Shown here: piece after piece, positions 9,119-17,040 of the stretch
How positions within the stretch are numbered: position 1 is the stretch's first letter
Layout: each line of letters begins with the position of its first letter
Origin: Facklamia hominis CCUG 36813
Lineage (GTDB): Bacteria; Bacillota; Bacilli; Lactobacillales; Aerococcaceae
Direction of reading: 5' to 3'
Assembly: GCF_000301035.1 (NCBI RefSeq)
Contig: NZ_JH932292.1
Coordinates: 186,001 to 250,000 of the forward strand
Length of the DNA stretch: 64,000 nt
Notes under the pieces: generated by a model
What the model was told of the DNA's origin: nothing
The model's input: the letters and a program-made list of their open reading frames with translations, nothing else
Databases searched by the model: none
Made by a program: the position numbers and the translations under genes

Positions 9119-10117
9119 ATGATACGTTTAGCAATTGATGCAATGGGTGGAGATCACGCTCCTGAAGTAGTAATTGAAGGAGTTAAACAGGCTCTGGCCA
9201 CTTATTCGGATATTGAAATTACACTCTTTGGTCCACAAGAAGAACTGATGTCTCAGTTTGATGATTTGACTCGTTTAGTAATTGTGGATGCCAGTGAGAA
9301 GATTACAGGTGAGGATGATCCGGTAAAAACAATCCGTAAAAAGAAAGATTCTTCGTTAGTAAAGGCTGCATATGCTGTTAAAGATGGTCATGCAGATGCC
9401 TTGATATCAGCGGGGAATACGGGTGCTTTATTGGCCGCTGGTTTACTTATTATTGGACGACTAAAAGGGATTGAAAGGCCGGGATTAATGCCATTGATCC
9501 CAACTATCAATCCATCTTCTCCTTATTTTATTTTGATGGATGCTGGAGCTAATGCTGATGCTAAAGCTATTTACTTATATCAACATGCACTCTTAGCGAA
9601 TCAATATGCTCAATCTGTCTTAAAGATTGAGACTCCTCGGATTAGTTTACTGAACAATGGGGCAGAATCAGGCAAAGGTGATAAATTAAGAAAAGAAGTG
9701 TATGAGCAATTAGAAGCGGACCAAACCTTAAATTTTGTTGGGAATATTGAGTCGAAAGATTTATTAACTGGTAATGTTGATATCGTGATTACTGATGGCT
9801 TTACTGGGAATGCTGTTTTAAAATCGCTTGAAGGAACAGCCAAGGCGATTTTTAAACTTTTAAAAGAAGCCTTAGTCCAATCTAGCTTAAAGACGAAAGT
9901 AGGGGCATTTTTAGTTAAAGATCGTTTAAAACAATTGGCGCTTGAGTTTGATGATTCTAAGCAAGGTGGTGCGGTCTTACTAGGTGTTAACAACGCTGTT
10001 GTGAAGGCTCATGGATCATCTGATGATCAAGCTATCTTTAATGCGATCCGTCAAACTCGAGAGATTGTTCAATCGCAAGCAATTGAAAAGATGAAAAATA
10101 TTTTCAATAAAAATTAA
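9119..10117 (+). CDS. plsX: Phosphate acyltransferase PlsX
   Basis: Converts acyl-ACP and phosphate to acyl-phosphate (reversibly), feeding PlsY in phosphatidic acid synthesis; peripheral on the membrane. The 332-aa protein begins IRLAIDAMGGDHAPEVVI and shows SAGNTGALLA, DAGAN and DGFTGNAVLKS. The frame extends to a TTG at 9101, but that codon is part of the GGAGGGG ribosome binding site region, so ATG 9119 is the start. Unlike Bacillus, no fabD or fabG lies between plsX and acpP. With fakA 2 kb upstream it forms a compact acyl-phosphate module. Confidence 0.96.
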   Translation: MIRLAIDAMGGDHAPEVVIEGVKQALATYSDIEITLFGPQEELMSQFDDLTRLVIVDASEKITGEDDPVKTIRKKKDSSLVKAAYAVKDGHADALISAGNTGALLAAGLLIIGRLKGIERPGLMPLIPTINPSSPYFILMDAGANADAKAIYLYQHALLANQYAQSVLKIETPRISLLNNGAESGKGDKLRKEVYEQLEADQTLNFVGNIESKDLLTGNVDIVITDGFTGNAVLKSLEGTAKAIFKLLKEALVQSSLKTKVGAFLVKDRLKQLALEFDDSKQGGAVLLGVNNAVVKAHGSSDDQAIFNAIRQTREIVQSQAIEKMKNIFNKN

Positions 10118-10125
10118 GATAATAA

Positions 10126-10154
10126 TAGACAGGTTAGAAAAATATCGTTAAAAT
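10126..10154 (+). promoter_or_regulatory. Sigma-A promoter for acpP, overlapped by a short inverted repeat
   Basis: TAGACA (10126-10131), 17-base spacer, TAAAAT (10149-10154). CGTTA at 10146-10150 is mirrored by TAACG at 10161-10165, so an operator may overlap the -10 element. Confidence 0.65.
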
Positions 10155-10184
10155 GAGAGATAACGTTAATTGAGGAGGAAAAAA

Positions 10185-10433
10185 ATGTCTCAAGAGAATA
10201 CAAGCTTTGAATACATTAAATCACTAATTGCTGAACGTTTTGACATTAATGAAGAAATAATCACTGAAACGATGACATTTGACGATCTTGGTGCAGATTC
10301 TTTGGATGTTGTTGAATTTGTGATGGAATTAGAAGACCATTATGGTATTGAGTTTGAAGATGAGAAGATGGAAGAACTCAATAACATCAAAGATGCCGTT
10401 GATTATATTGATCAACTTGTAGCCAAGCAGTAA
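10185..10433 (+). CDS. acpP: Acyl carrier protein
   Basis: Carries growing acyl chains in fatty-acid synthesis and exchanges them with PlsX. The 82-aa acidic protein has the phosphopantetheine attachment motif DSLD with Ser39, in the longer context GADSLDVVEF. ATG 10185 follows TGAGGAGG; an upstream in-frame TTG at 10170 overlaps that site and is rejected. It has its own promoter and is the last lipid gene before the peptide transporter. Firmicutes often carry two ACP genes; being beside plsX, this one is the likely phospholipid-linked copy, which is inference. Confidence 0.96.
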   Translation: MSQENTSFEYIKSLIAERFDINEEIITETMTFDDLGADSLDVVEFVMELEDHYGIEFEDEKMEELNNIKDAVDYIDQLVAKQ

Positions 10434-10473
10434 GGCATGACTTTGAGGATTGATATAATCTAGGAGGTTAGAA

Positions 10474-11484
10474 ATGAAATCAAATGAAATTTTATTAGAA
10501 GTCAAAGATGTCCATGTTGGCTTCAGAATTAAAGATGACTATTATGATGCAGTCGACGGAGTTTCATTCTCGTTGGCTAGAAATGAAAAGCTCGCAATTG
10601 TGGGAGAATCAGGCTGTGGGAAATCAACCCTTGCTACAGCCATTGTTGGCTTGCATGATCGCTTGAATACTAGAATTACAGGCGAAATTGATTATAAGGG
10701 AGATAACTTAGTTAATTATTCTGAGTCAGACTTTAACAAGATTCGTGGGAATGATATTGCGATGATTTTCCAGGATCCATTGGCTGCGTTAAATCCTTTG
10801 ATGAATATTGGCGAACAAATTGAAGAAGCGCTCTATTATCATACTAATCTAAATAAGAGCCAGCGTCGACAAAGAGTTCTTGAATTATTAGATCAAGTTG
10901 GGATTCCTAAACCGGAACGAATGGTTAAACAATACCCTCACGAGTTATCCGGTGGGATGCGCCAACGGGTGATCATTGCGATTGCGCTATCATGTAAGCC
11001 TCCGATTATTATAGCTGATGAACCGACAACCGCTTTGGATGTAACGATTCAAGCTCAGATTCTTGATTTGCTGAATGATATTCAAGATGAGACTGAATCA
11101 GGAATTATTCTGATTACTCATGACTTAGGTGTTGTAGCTGAAACAGCAGACCGTGTTGCAGTAATGTATGCAGGACAAATTGTAGAATTGGCACCTGTTG
11201 AGCAATTGTTTAATAATCCTTTGCACCCTTATACTCGCTCCTTACTTAAATCAATACCTCAGTCGAATGATATGGTCGACGAAAAAGGAGATTTACATGT
11301 GATTCAAGGAGTAGTTCCAGCATTACAATATTTACCAAGAACGGGTTGTCGCTTTGCAGATCGAATTCCTTGGATATCTGCCGATAAACATGAAGCCCAT
11401 CCTGAACTTCACGAGGTAGAACCAGGACACTTCGTTCGTTGCACTTGTTATCAAGATTTTTATTTTCCAGAGGAGGGTGAATAA
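10474..11484 (+). CDS. oppD: Oligopeptide ABC transporter ATP-binding protein OppD/AppD
   Basis: One of two ATPases driving oligopeptide import. The 336-aa protein has Walker [10 protein letters not shown] at 44-52, Q-loop [11 protein letters not shown], signature LSGGMRQR from 158, Walker [12 protein letters not shown] around 180, and the long C-terminal oligopeptide-transporter extension with two clustered Cys residues (RCTCYQ). ATG 10474 follows AGGAGG. Its stop overlaps the oppF start by one base (TAATG). The D-F-B-C-A order resembles the app operon of Bacillus (appD-appF first) more than the classical A-B-C-D-F opp order. Confidence 0.94.
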   Translation: MKSNEILLEVKDVHVGFRIKDDYYDAVDGVSFSLARNEKLAIVGESGCGKSTLATAIVGLHDRLNTRITGEIDYKGDNLVNYSESDFNKIRGNDIAMIFQDPLAALNPLMNIGEQIEEALYYHTNLNKSQRRQRVLELLDQVGIPKPERMVKQYPHELSGGMRQRVIIAIALSCKPPIIIADEPTTALDVTIQAQILDLLNDIQDETESGIILITHDLGVVAETADRVAVMYAGQIVELAPVEQLFNNPLHPYTRSLLKSIPQSNDMVDEKGDLHVIQGVVPALQYLPRTGCRFADRIPWISADKHEAHPELHEVEPGHFVRCTCYQDFYFPEEGE

Positions 11485-12446
11485 TGAGCGAATTCTTAAG
11501 TATTGAAAATTTAAAAGTTCACTATCCTATTCGATCAGGATTTTTTAATCGTATTACCGATTACGTATATGCCGTAGATGGCGTAGATTTACATTTTGAA
11601 GCCGGTAAAACTTATGGATTGGTTGGAGAATCAGGTTCAGGTAAATCAACTATCGGTAAGGCGATTATTGGCTTAGAAAAATTAACCGAGGGTAAGATTA
11701 TCTATGAAGGCCAGGATGTATCTAATTCTGCCGCGAGTCGACGGTCAGAATATCGTCGTAATGTTCAGATGATTTTCCAGGATTCCTTATCATCCTTTGA
11801 CCCCAAAAAGAGGATTCGGGATATTTTAGCAGAACCAATGCGTAATTTTACTTCGATGACGCCGGATGAAGAATGGCGAAAATCAATCGAACTTCTGGAA
11901 ATTGTTGGCTTAACCCAAGATGCCTTAGGTAAATATCCTCATGAATTTTCGGGAGGCCAAAGACAACGGATTGGTGTAGCTCGAGCTGTTGCCTTAAATC
12001 CTAAATTAGTCATTGCAGACGAACCAGTGTCTGCTCTGGACTTATCAGTTCAAGCACAAGTTTTAAACTTTATGAAACGAATTCAACAAGAGTATAATGT
12101 GTCCTACTTGTTTATCTCTCATGACTTGGGTGTTGTTAAACATATGTCTGATGAAATTGCGATTATGTTCAGAGGTCGTTTTACAGAATACGGGCGCAAT
12201 CATGAAATTTATGCCGATCCACAACATATTTATACACGACGATTATTATCTGCCATTCCACATGTGGATCCAAATAATCGTGAAGAAAATAAAATTAATC
12301 GCCTAAAAGTAGAAAAAGAATATCGCCAAAATTCATCAACCTATTTTGATGAGCAAGGGAAAGTTTATGATCTTAAAAAGATTAATGATCACCATTATGT
12401 TGCTTTAAAAGAACTGTCACAGGTTGAAAAAGGAGGAGTGAGATAA
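11484..12446 (+). CDS. oppF: Oligopeptide ABC transporter ATP-binding protein OppF/AppF
   Basis: Second ATPase of the peptide importer, 320 aa. Walker A GESGSGKST lies at 48-56, followed by Q-loop MIFQDSLSSFDP, signature EFSGGQRQRIGVARA and Walker B LVIADEPVSALD. The C-terminal oligopeptide/dipeptide extension ends with PQHIYTRRLLSAIP plus a short lineage-specific tail. Start ATG 11484 overlaps the oppD stop by one base; GGAGGGTG lies just upstream at 11472-11479. OppB begins one base after its stop codon, so D, F and B are tightly coupled. Peptide specificity cannot be read from the ATPase. Confidence 0.94.
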   Translation: MSEFLSIENLKVHYPIRSGFFNRITDYVYAVDGVDLHFEAGKTYGLVGESGSGKSTIGKAIIGLEKLTEGKIIYEGQDVSNSAASRRSEYRRNVQMIFQDSLSSFDPKKRIRDILAEPMRNFTSMTPDEEWRKSIELLEIVGLTQDALGKYPHEFSGGQRQRIGVARAVALNPKLVIADEPVSALDLSVQAQVLNFMKRIQQEYNVSYLFISHDLGVVKHMSDEIAIMFRGRFTEYGRNHEIYADPQHIYTRRLLSAIPHVDPNNREENKINRLKVEKEYRQNSSTYFDEQGKVYDLKKINDHHYVALKELSQVEKGGVR

Positions 12447-12447
12447 T

Positions 12448-13410
12448 ATGTGGAAAACAATTTTAAGACGGATTTTAATCATGATTCCACAGATTCTTAT
12501 TTTATCCATTATTGTTTTTGCTTTGGGAGCAATGATGCCTGGGGATGCCCTAACAGGGTTAATGGATCCGACGATTGATGCAGCACAAGTTGCAGCTATG
12601 CGAGAAAGCCTAGGTCTTAATAAGCCTTGGCATATCCGTTATTTTGATTGGATTGGTAACATTTTACATGGAGATTTAGGGCGTTCTTGGCATCACCGTC
12701 AACCAGTTATGAATATCATTGGCCAACGAATCATGCCGACCGTTCAGTTGTCTTTATTGACCGTTATCCTTTCCTATCTATTGGCATTGCCACTAGGTTT
12801 GTTATCTGGTCGTTATAATAATAGCTTTTTTGATAAAGCAGTTAACTTATATACCTTTATCACCTATGCAATCCCTTCATTTGTGTTAGGACTCTTTATG
12901 ATCTGGGCTTTTGGTTACACATTACACTGGTTCCCAACAACAGGAACAGTTGCACCGGGAATGAGTCCTGGAACTTTGGATTATGCCTTATCCAGATTGC
13001 ATCATATTATTTTACCAGCGATCACAATGGCCTTATTGTCAACTACCTCAACGATTCAATATCTTAGAACGGGTGTGATTGACGCTAAGTCAGAAGATTA
13101 TGTGCGTACAGCCAGAGCTAAGGGTGTTCCTGAGTCAGTGATTTATCGTAAACATATTTTTAGAAATTCAATCCTACCAATTGCAGCTTTCTTTGGATTT
13201 ACCATTACCGGTCTTTTAGGTGGTTCGGTATTTACAGAAACTGTCTTTACTTATCCTGGAATGGGCTTATTGTTTGTAGAATCAATCAATTTACGAGATT
13301 TCTCAGTGATGCTAGCCATTACTTTGCTTTATGGCTTGATGACTCTCTTAGGTTCATTACTATCGGATATCATCATGGTCTTCGTAGACCCACGTATTCG
13401 GATTAAATAG
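12448..13410 (+). CDS. oppB: Oligopeptide ABC transporter permease OppB/AppB
   Basis: Integral membrane half of the peptide channel, 320 aa. It has the N-terminal helix and family motif MPGDALTGLMDP, then five further hydrophobic segments, and the cytoplasmic EAA loop DYVRTARAKGVPESVIYRKH that docks on the ATPases. The C terminus VDPRIRIK is standard for this family. GGAGGAG before ATG 12448 supports the start. It is followed after 11 bases by oppC. No odd features are seen. Confidence 0.94.
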   Translation: MWKTILRRILIMIPQILILSIIVFALGAMMPGDALTGLMDPTIDAAQVAAMRESLGLNKPWHIRYFDWIGNILHGDLGRSWHHRQPVMNIIGQRIMPTVQLSLLTVILSYLLALPLGLLSGRYNNSFFDKAVNLYTFITYAIPSFVLGLFMIWAFGYTLHWFPTTGTVAPGMSPGTLDYALSRLHHIILPAITMALLSTTSTIQYLRTGVIDAKSEDYVRTARAKGVPESVIYRKHIFRNSILPIAAFFGFTITGLLGGSVFTETVFTYPGMGLLFVESINLRDFSVMLAITLLYGLMTLLGSLLSDIIMVFVDPRIRIK

Positions 13411-13421
13411 GAGGGATTTTA

Positions 13422-14351
13422 ATGGCAGAAAATAATACTCAAATACCATTACAAGAAGAAGTTTTGGAGGACAATCAAGCCGTATCTAAACCACCGATGG
13501 GGTGGGAAGTAGTGGTTAGAGAATTTGCTAAGGATAAGATTGCTTTAATCTCATTAGTAATTCTTTTAATCATCATTCTAATGGCAGTTATTGGACCATT
13601 CTTTATTGATGAATCTCAAGCCTCATTGGTTAATATTTTTGACCGTTATAAACAACCAGGGACGGATGGATTTATTTTAGGAACGGACGATGCTGGTCGT
13701 GATGTTTTGCATCAATTAATTTTAGGAACCCGAAACTCTCTAACGATTGCTTGGGCGGTTACCATTTTAACGGCAGCTTTTGGAACCCTCATTGGACTAA
13801 TTGCAGGTTATTATGGAAATCATGTTGATAATTTAATCATGCGGATTGTGGACTTCTTGATCGTTTTACCAACAACAATGATTATTATCGTGGTGGTTAC
13901 TATTGTAAAACGATTTGATCCATGGACTTTGATTTGGATTATCTCGTGCTTTGGTTGGATGGGGCAGACAAGGCTAGTACGTACCGCTTCACTATCTGAG
14001 GCTTCTAAGGACTATATTCAAGCATCTAAGACCATGGGGACGCGAGATTGGAAGATTATGCTGACTTCTCTATTACCAAACCTGTCATCTTTAATGATTA
14101 CTAATTTGACGCTTTCTTTTGCGGGGAATATTGGTCTTGAAACGGGGCTATCTTTCTTAGGATTTGGTTTGCCGGTTGGAACACCTTCCTTAGGGACATT
14201 AATTGGATATGCGCGGACACCAGATATTATTCAAAATAAAACCTGGGTATGGCTTCCAGCAACTTTATTAGTTCTTGTGATGATGCTTGCTATTAACTAT
14301 ATTGGACAAGCTTTCCAACGAATTGCCAATTCAAAACAACGTCGTGGTTAA
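13422..14351 (+). CDS. oppC: Oligopeptide ABC transporter permease OppC/AppC
   Basis: Partner permease of OppB, 309 aa. An N-terminal cytoplasmic tail of about 40 residues precedes the first helix (ALISLVILLIIILMAVIGP). The family motif FILGTDDAGRDVLHQLILGTR is present and the EAA loop is DYIQASKTMGTRDWKIMLTSLLPN, with five or six hydrophobic segments in all. ATG 13422 follows AGGAGGG. The transcript may continue into oppA through the 88-base gap, since no clear terminator was seen there, but oppA also has its own strong promoter. Confidence 0.93.
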   Translation: MAENNTQIPLQEEVLEDNQAVSKPPMGWEVVVREFAKDKIALISLVILLIIILMAVIGPFFIDESQASLVNIFDRYKQPGTDGFILGTDDAGRDVLHQLILGTRNSLTIAWAVTILTAAFGTLIGLIAGYYGNHVDNLIMRIVDFLIVLPTTMIIIVVVTIVKRFDPWTLIWIISCFGWMGQTRLVRTASLSEASKDYIQASKTMGTRDWKIMLTSLLPNLSSLMITNLTLSFAGNIGLETGLSFLGFGLPVGTPSLGTLIGYARTPDIIQNKTWVWLPATLLVLVMMLAINYIGQAFQRIANSKQRRG

Positions 14352-14380
14352 TAATAAATTAAAAAAATATTAAAACATAC

Positions 14381-14409
14381 TTGCCTATTTTTAATACTTT
14401 AGTTATAAT
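14381..14409 (+). promoter_or_regulatory. Strong sigma-A promoter for the peptide-binding protein gene
   Basis: TTGCCT (14381-14386), a 17-base spacer and a perfect TATAAT (14404-14409), about 30 bases before oppA. It allows the binding protein to be made in excess over the membrane parts. Confidence 0.8.
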
Positions 14410-14439
14410 ACAATCAATCACTAATTTGGAGGGTTGCAA

Positions 14440-16221
14440 ATGAAGAAGTCATTTAGAAAATTATTTACAAGCTTGTTAACAACAGTAACGTTATCAGCTA
14501 CAGTTTTATCAGCAGCTACAGGCTTAATTTCGGCGGAAGAAGCTGAAAGTCTTGATTTTTCACCAAGTGTGACAAATGAAGGTGAAAAGGTTGAAGGAGC
14601 TACATTAAACGTTGCTTTAACTTCTGATACACCATTCGCGGGTGTTTTAAACAATATGCTCTATTCAGGTCAACCAGACTCAGAAGTTATTAATTACTTT
14701 AACCCAGGATTATTTGGCTATGACCAAAACTTCCATTTCGATGAATCTGGTTTTGGAAAGGTTGAGTTGGATAAAGATGCAAAGACAGCGACCATTACCA
14801 TTCCGGAAGGTGAAAAATGGGAAGATGGGGAACCAATTACAATCGAGGATGTAATTTTCCCATATTATGTGATTGGACATCCAGACTATACTGGAATCCG
14901 TTATGGCTCAGATTTTGAGAATGTTGAAGGTATGGAAGAATACCATAATGGTGAAGCCGATGAAATTTCAGGTCTTGAAAAAGTTGATGATTATACTTTA
15001 GTTGTTCATTATAAAGAGTTTCCTAACTCAATGACTCAAGCAGGTGGCGGCGTTTCTTCATATATCGAACCAAAACACTATCTAGAAGATATTCCAGTAA
15101 AAGACTTGGAAGATTCTGAAGAAGTACGGGTTAAACCGATTGGATTCGGTCCATTTAAGATTGAGTCCATTCAACCTGGTGAATCTGTAACTTATACGGT
15201 CAATGAATATTATTATAAAGATCGTCCAGGTGTTGATAAGGTGATCTTGAAGGTAGTCAATCCATCATCTGTTGTTGCGGAATTAAAAGCAGGAAACATT
15301 GATGTTGCTAGTGTTTCTTCGTCTGATTATGAACAATTCCAAGATGCTAAAAACTTTACAGTTTTAGGAGCAATTTCTAACTCATATAGTTACATTGGCT
15401 TTAAGATGGGTACCTGGGATAAAGAAAATGGAAAAGTAGTTTATGATCCTGATCTAGTAACTAGTCAAAAAGCTTTACGTCAGGCAATGGCTCAAGCGAT
15501 TGACTTACAAGCTGTTTCTGATAATTTCTATCATGGCATTCAAAAGGTAGCTACAGCACCTATTACACCAAACTTTACGGAGTATTTGAATCCAGAGGCT
15601 AAAGCTTATGAATTTAATCCAGAAGCAGCTAAGCAAACATTAGCCGATGCAGGATTTAAAGACACCGATGGCGATGGTTTCGTTGAAGATCCAAAGGGTG
15701 AAAAATTCAAACTATCTTATGCAGCTATGTCCGGGAACTCTGTTCAAGAGGCTATTGCACAGTACTATATTCAATCTTGGCAAGCAGTTGGAATTGATAT
15801 TGAATTATTAGATGGTAAGCTTCATGAATTCAACTCCTTCTATGAACGTGTTGGATCTAATGGTGAAGATGATCCAGCCGTTAATGTATTCGGTGGAGCA
15901 TGGGGTATGGGAGGAGATCCTAACCCAACTGGATTGTATGGTCCAGAAGCGATGTTTAACTTCCCTCGTTGGGAAACAGATGAACACAATGAGATTTTAG
16001 ATCGTATTAATTCGTCAGATTCCTTTGACGAAGAATTTAGAAAGAAAGCCTTCAATGATTGGCAAGTATTGATGCATGAAGAGTTACCAATCATTCCTAC
16101 TTTCTGGTCTACGACTCTTACTGCAGTAAATAATCGTGTTTCTAACTGGGATATCCAAATTGGTTCTCACCTAGAATGGTCAGATATTTATGTAACAGCA
16201 GATAAACCAATAGCTGAATAG
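14440..16221 (+). CDS. oppA: Oligopeptide ABC transporter substrate-binding protein, non-lipoprotein form
   Basis: Family 5 extracellular solute-binding protein that captures peptides for OppBCDF, 593 aa. A basic start (MKKSFRKLF) and hydrophobic core give a signal sequence with a likely signal peptidase I cut near LISA-EEA. The mature part holds typical SBP_bac_5 segments: LTSDTPFAGVLNN, EKWEDGEPITIEDV, VKPIGFGPFKIES, and a Ca-loop-like DTDGDGFVED. There is no lipobox and no cysteine anywhere in the protein, which is unusual for a Gram-positive binding protein. ATG 14440 follows GGAGGG; an upstream TTG at 14434 is rejected. Its own promoter lies upstream and a terminator directly downstream. 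Confidence 0.92.
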   Translation: MKKSFRKLFTSLLTTVTLSATVLSAATGLISAEEAESLDFSPSVTNEGEKVEGATLNVALTSDTPFAGVLNNMLYSGQPDSEVINYFNPGLFGYDQNFHFDESGFGKVELDKDAKTATITIPEGEKWEDGEPITIEDVIFPYYVIGHPDYTGIRYGSDFENVEGMEEYHNGEADEISGLEKVDDYTLVVHYKEFPNSMTQAGGGVSSYIEPKHYLEDIPVKDLEDSEEVRVKPIGFGPFKIESIQPGESVTYTVNEYYYKDRPGVDKVILKVVNPSSVVAELKAGNIDVASVSSSDYEQFQDAKNFTVLGAISNSYSYIGFKMGTWDKENGKVVYDPDLVTSQKALRQAMAQAIDLQAVSDNFYHGIQKVATAPITPNFTEYLNPEAKAYEFNPEAAKQTLADAGFKDTDGDGFVEDPKGEKFKLSYAAMSGNSVQEAIAQYYIQSWQAVGIDIELLDGKLHEFNSFYERVGSNGEDDPAVNVFGGAWGMGGDPNPTGLYGPEAMFNFPRWETDEHNEILDRINSSDSFDEEFRKKAFNDWQVLMHEELPIIPTFWSTTLTAVNNRVSNWDIQIGSHLEWSDIYVTADKPIAE

Positions 16222-16232
16222 GTTCTATTTTT

Positions 16233-16265
16233 AAAAGTGACTGGGCAATCCAGTCACTTTTTTTG
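16233..16265 (+). terminator. Rho-independent terminator after oppA
   Basis: A 12-bp perfect stem (16233-16244 with 16250-16261), 5-base loop and T run. Confidence 0.88.
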
Positions 16266-16274
16266 CATATAGTT

Positions 16275-16303
16275 TTGTGCAAGTACAGGAAATTTGGTAA
16301 AAT
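16275..16303 (+). promoter_or_regulatory. Sigma-A promoter for rnc-smc
   Basis: TTGTGC (16275-16280), 17-base spacer, TAAAAT (16298-16303), 32 bases before the rnc start. Confidence 0.65.
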
Positions 16304-16335
16304 AACTTCAGTATAAGAAAGAAGATGAGGTTACT

Positions 16336-17040
16336 ATGCAATCTTTACACGCTTTTTTAAAAGATCAATTTAAAATTAAATTTAATAATAAGGATTTATG
16401 CCAGCAGGCTTTTTATCATACTTCCTATGTCAATGAAAATAGACGATTAATTGCCATTGGCTCCAATGAACGGCTAGAATTTTTAGGTGATGCGGTCTTG
16501 GAAATATTAGTTTCCAATTTTTTATTTAATACTTATCCCAATGAGCCTGAAGGGACATTATCTCGTATGCGAGCTCAGCTTGTTCGTGAAGATAGTCTGG
16601 CTCATTTAGCACGTTGTATGCATTTTGAGGACTATTTACGCTTAGGAAAGGGAGAATTGGCCAGTCATTCTAATCAAAGGGATTCATTATTATCAGATTG
16701 TTTTGAAGCTTTTTTAGGAGCTTTATATCTTGATCAGGGAATTGATATTTGCCAAGCATTTTTGAATCAACTTTTCTTATCTAAGCATCAACATTTTTTA
16801 AAAAGTGCAAAGCAAGATTATAAGACGAAATTTCAAGAATTGGTTCAAGAAAATGGAAGTGTTAAAATTGAATACCAACTCCTTGAAAAATCAGGTCCAG
16901 CTCATCATCAACTATTTACAGTAAGTCTTTCATTAGAAGGCAAAACAATTGCTAAGGCGAGTGGATATTCAAAAAAAGATGCTGAAATGCTAGCTGCTAA
17001 AGAAGGGATTAAAGTTTATCTTGAAGGGAAAGATAATTAG
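16336..17040 (+). CDS. rnc: Ribonuclease III
   Basis: Double-strand-specific endoribonuclease acting in rRNA maturation and mRNA turnover, 234 aa. The catalytic signature NERLEFLGDAVLEILVSNFL is present, with the second acidic cluster DSLLSDCFEAFLGALYLD. A C-terminal double-stranded RNA binding domain follows (DYKTKFQELVQENG through SKKDAEMLAAKEGI). ATG 16336 follows GATGAGGT. Its stop codon is immediately followed by the GTG of smc with no gap, so the two are coupled; rnc-smc-ftsY is a standard Firmicutes order. A peptide transporter separates it here from plsX-acpP. Confidence 0.96.
   Translation: MQSLHAFLKDQFKIKFNNKDLCQQAFYHTSYVNENRRLIAIGSNERLEFLGDAVLEILVSNFLFNTYPNEPEGTLSRMRAQLVREDSLAHLARCMHFEDYLRLGKGELASHSNQRDSLLSDCFEAFLGALYLDQGIDICQAFLNQLFLSKHQHFLKSAKQDYKTKFQELVQENGSVKIEYQLLEKSGPAHHQLFTVSLSLEGKTIAKASGYSKKDAEMLAAKEGIKVYLEGKDN

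Noticed and set aside
9610-9993. 127-codon antisense frame in plsX
   Set aside because: Shadow of a well-conserved gene; composition is unlike a real protein and no start signals are present.
10434-10473. CodY or other amino-acid-responsive operator before oppD
   Set aside because: No palindrome like the CodY consensus is present in the 40-base spacer or before oppA.
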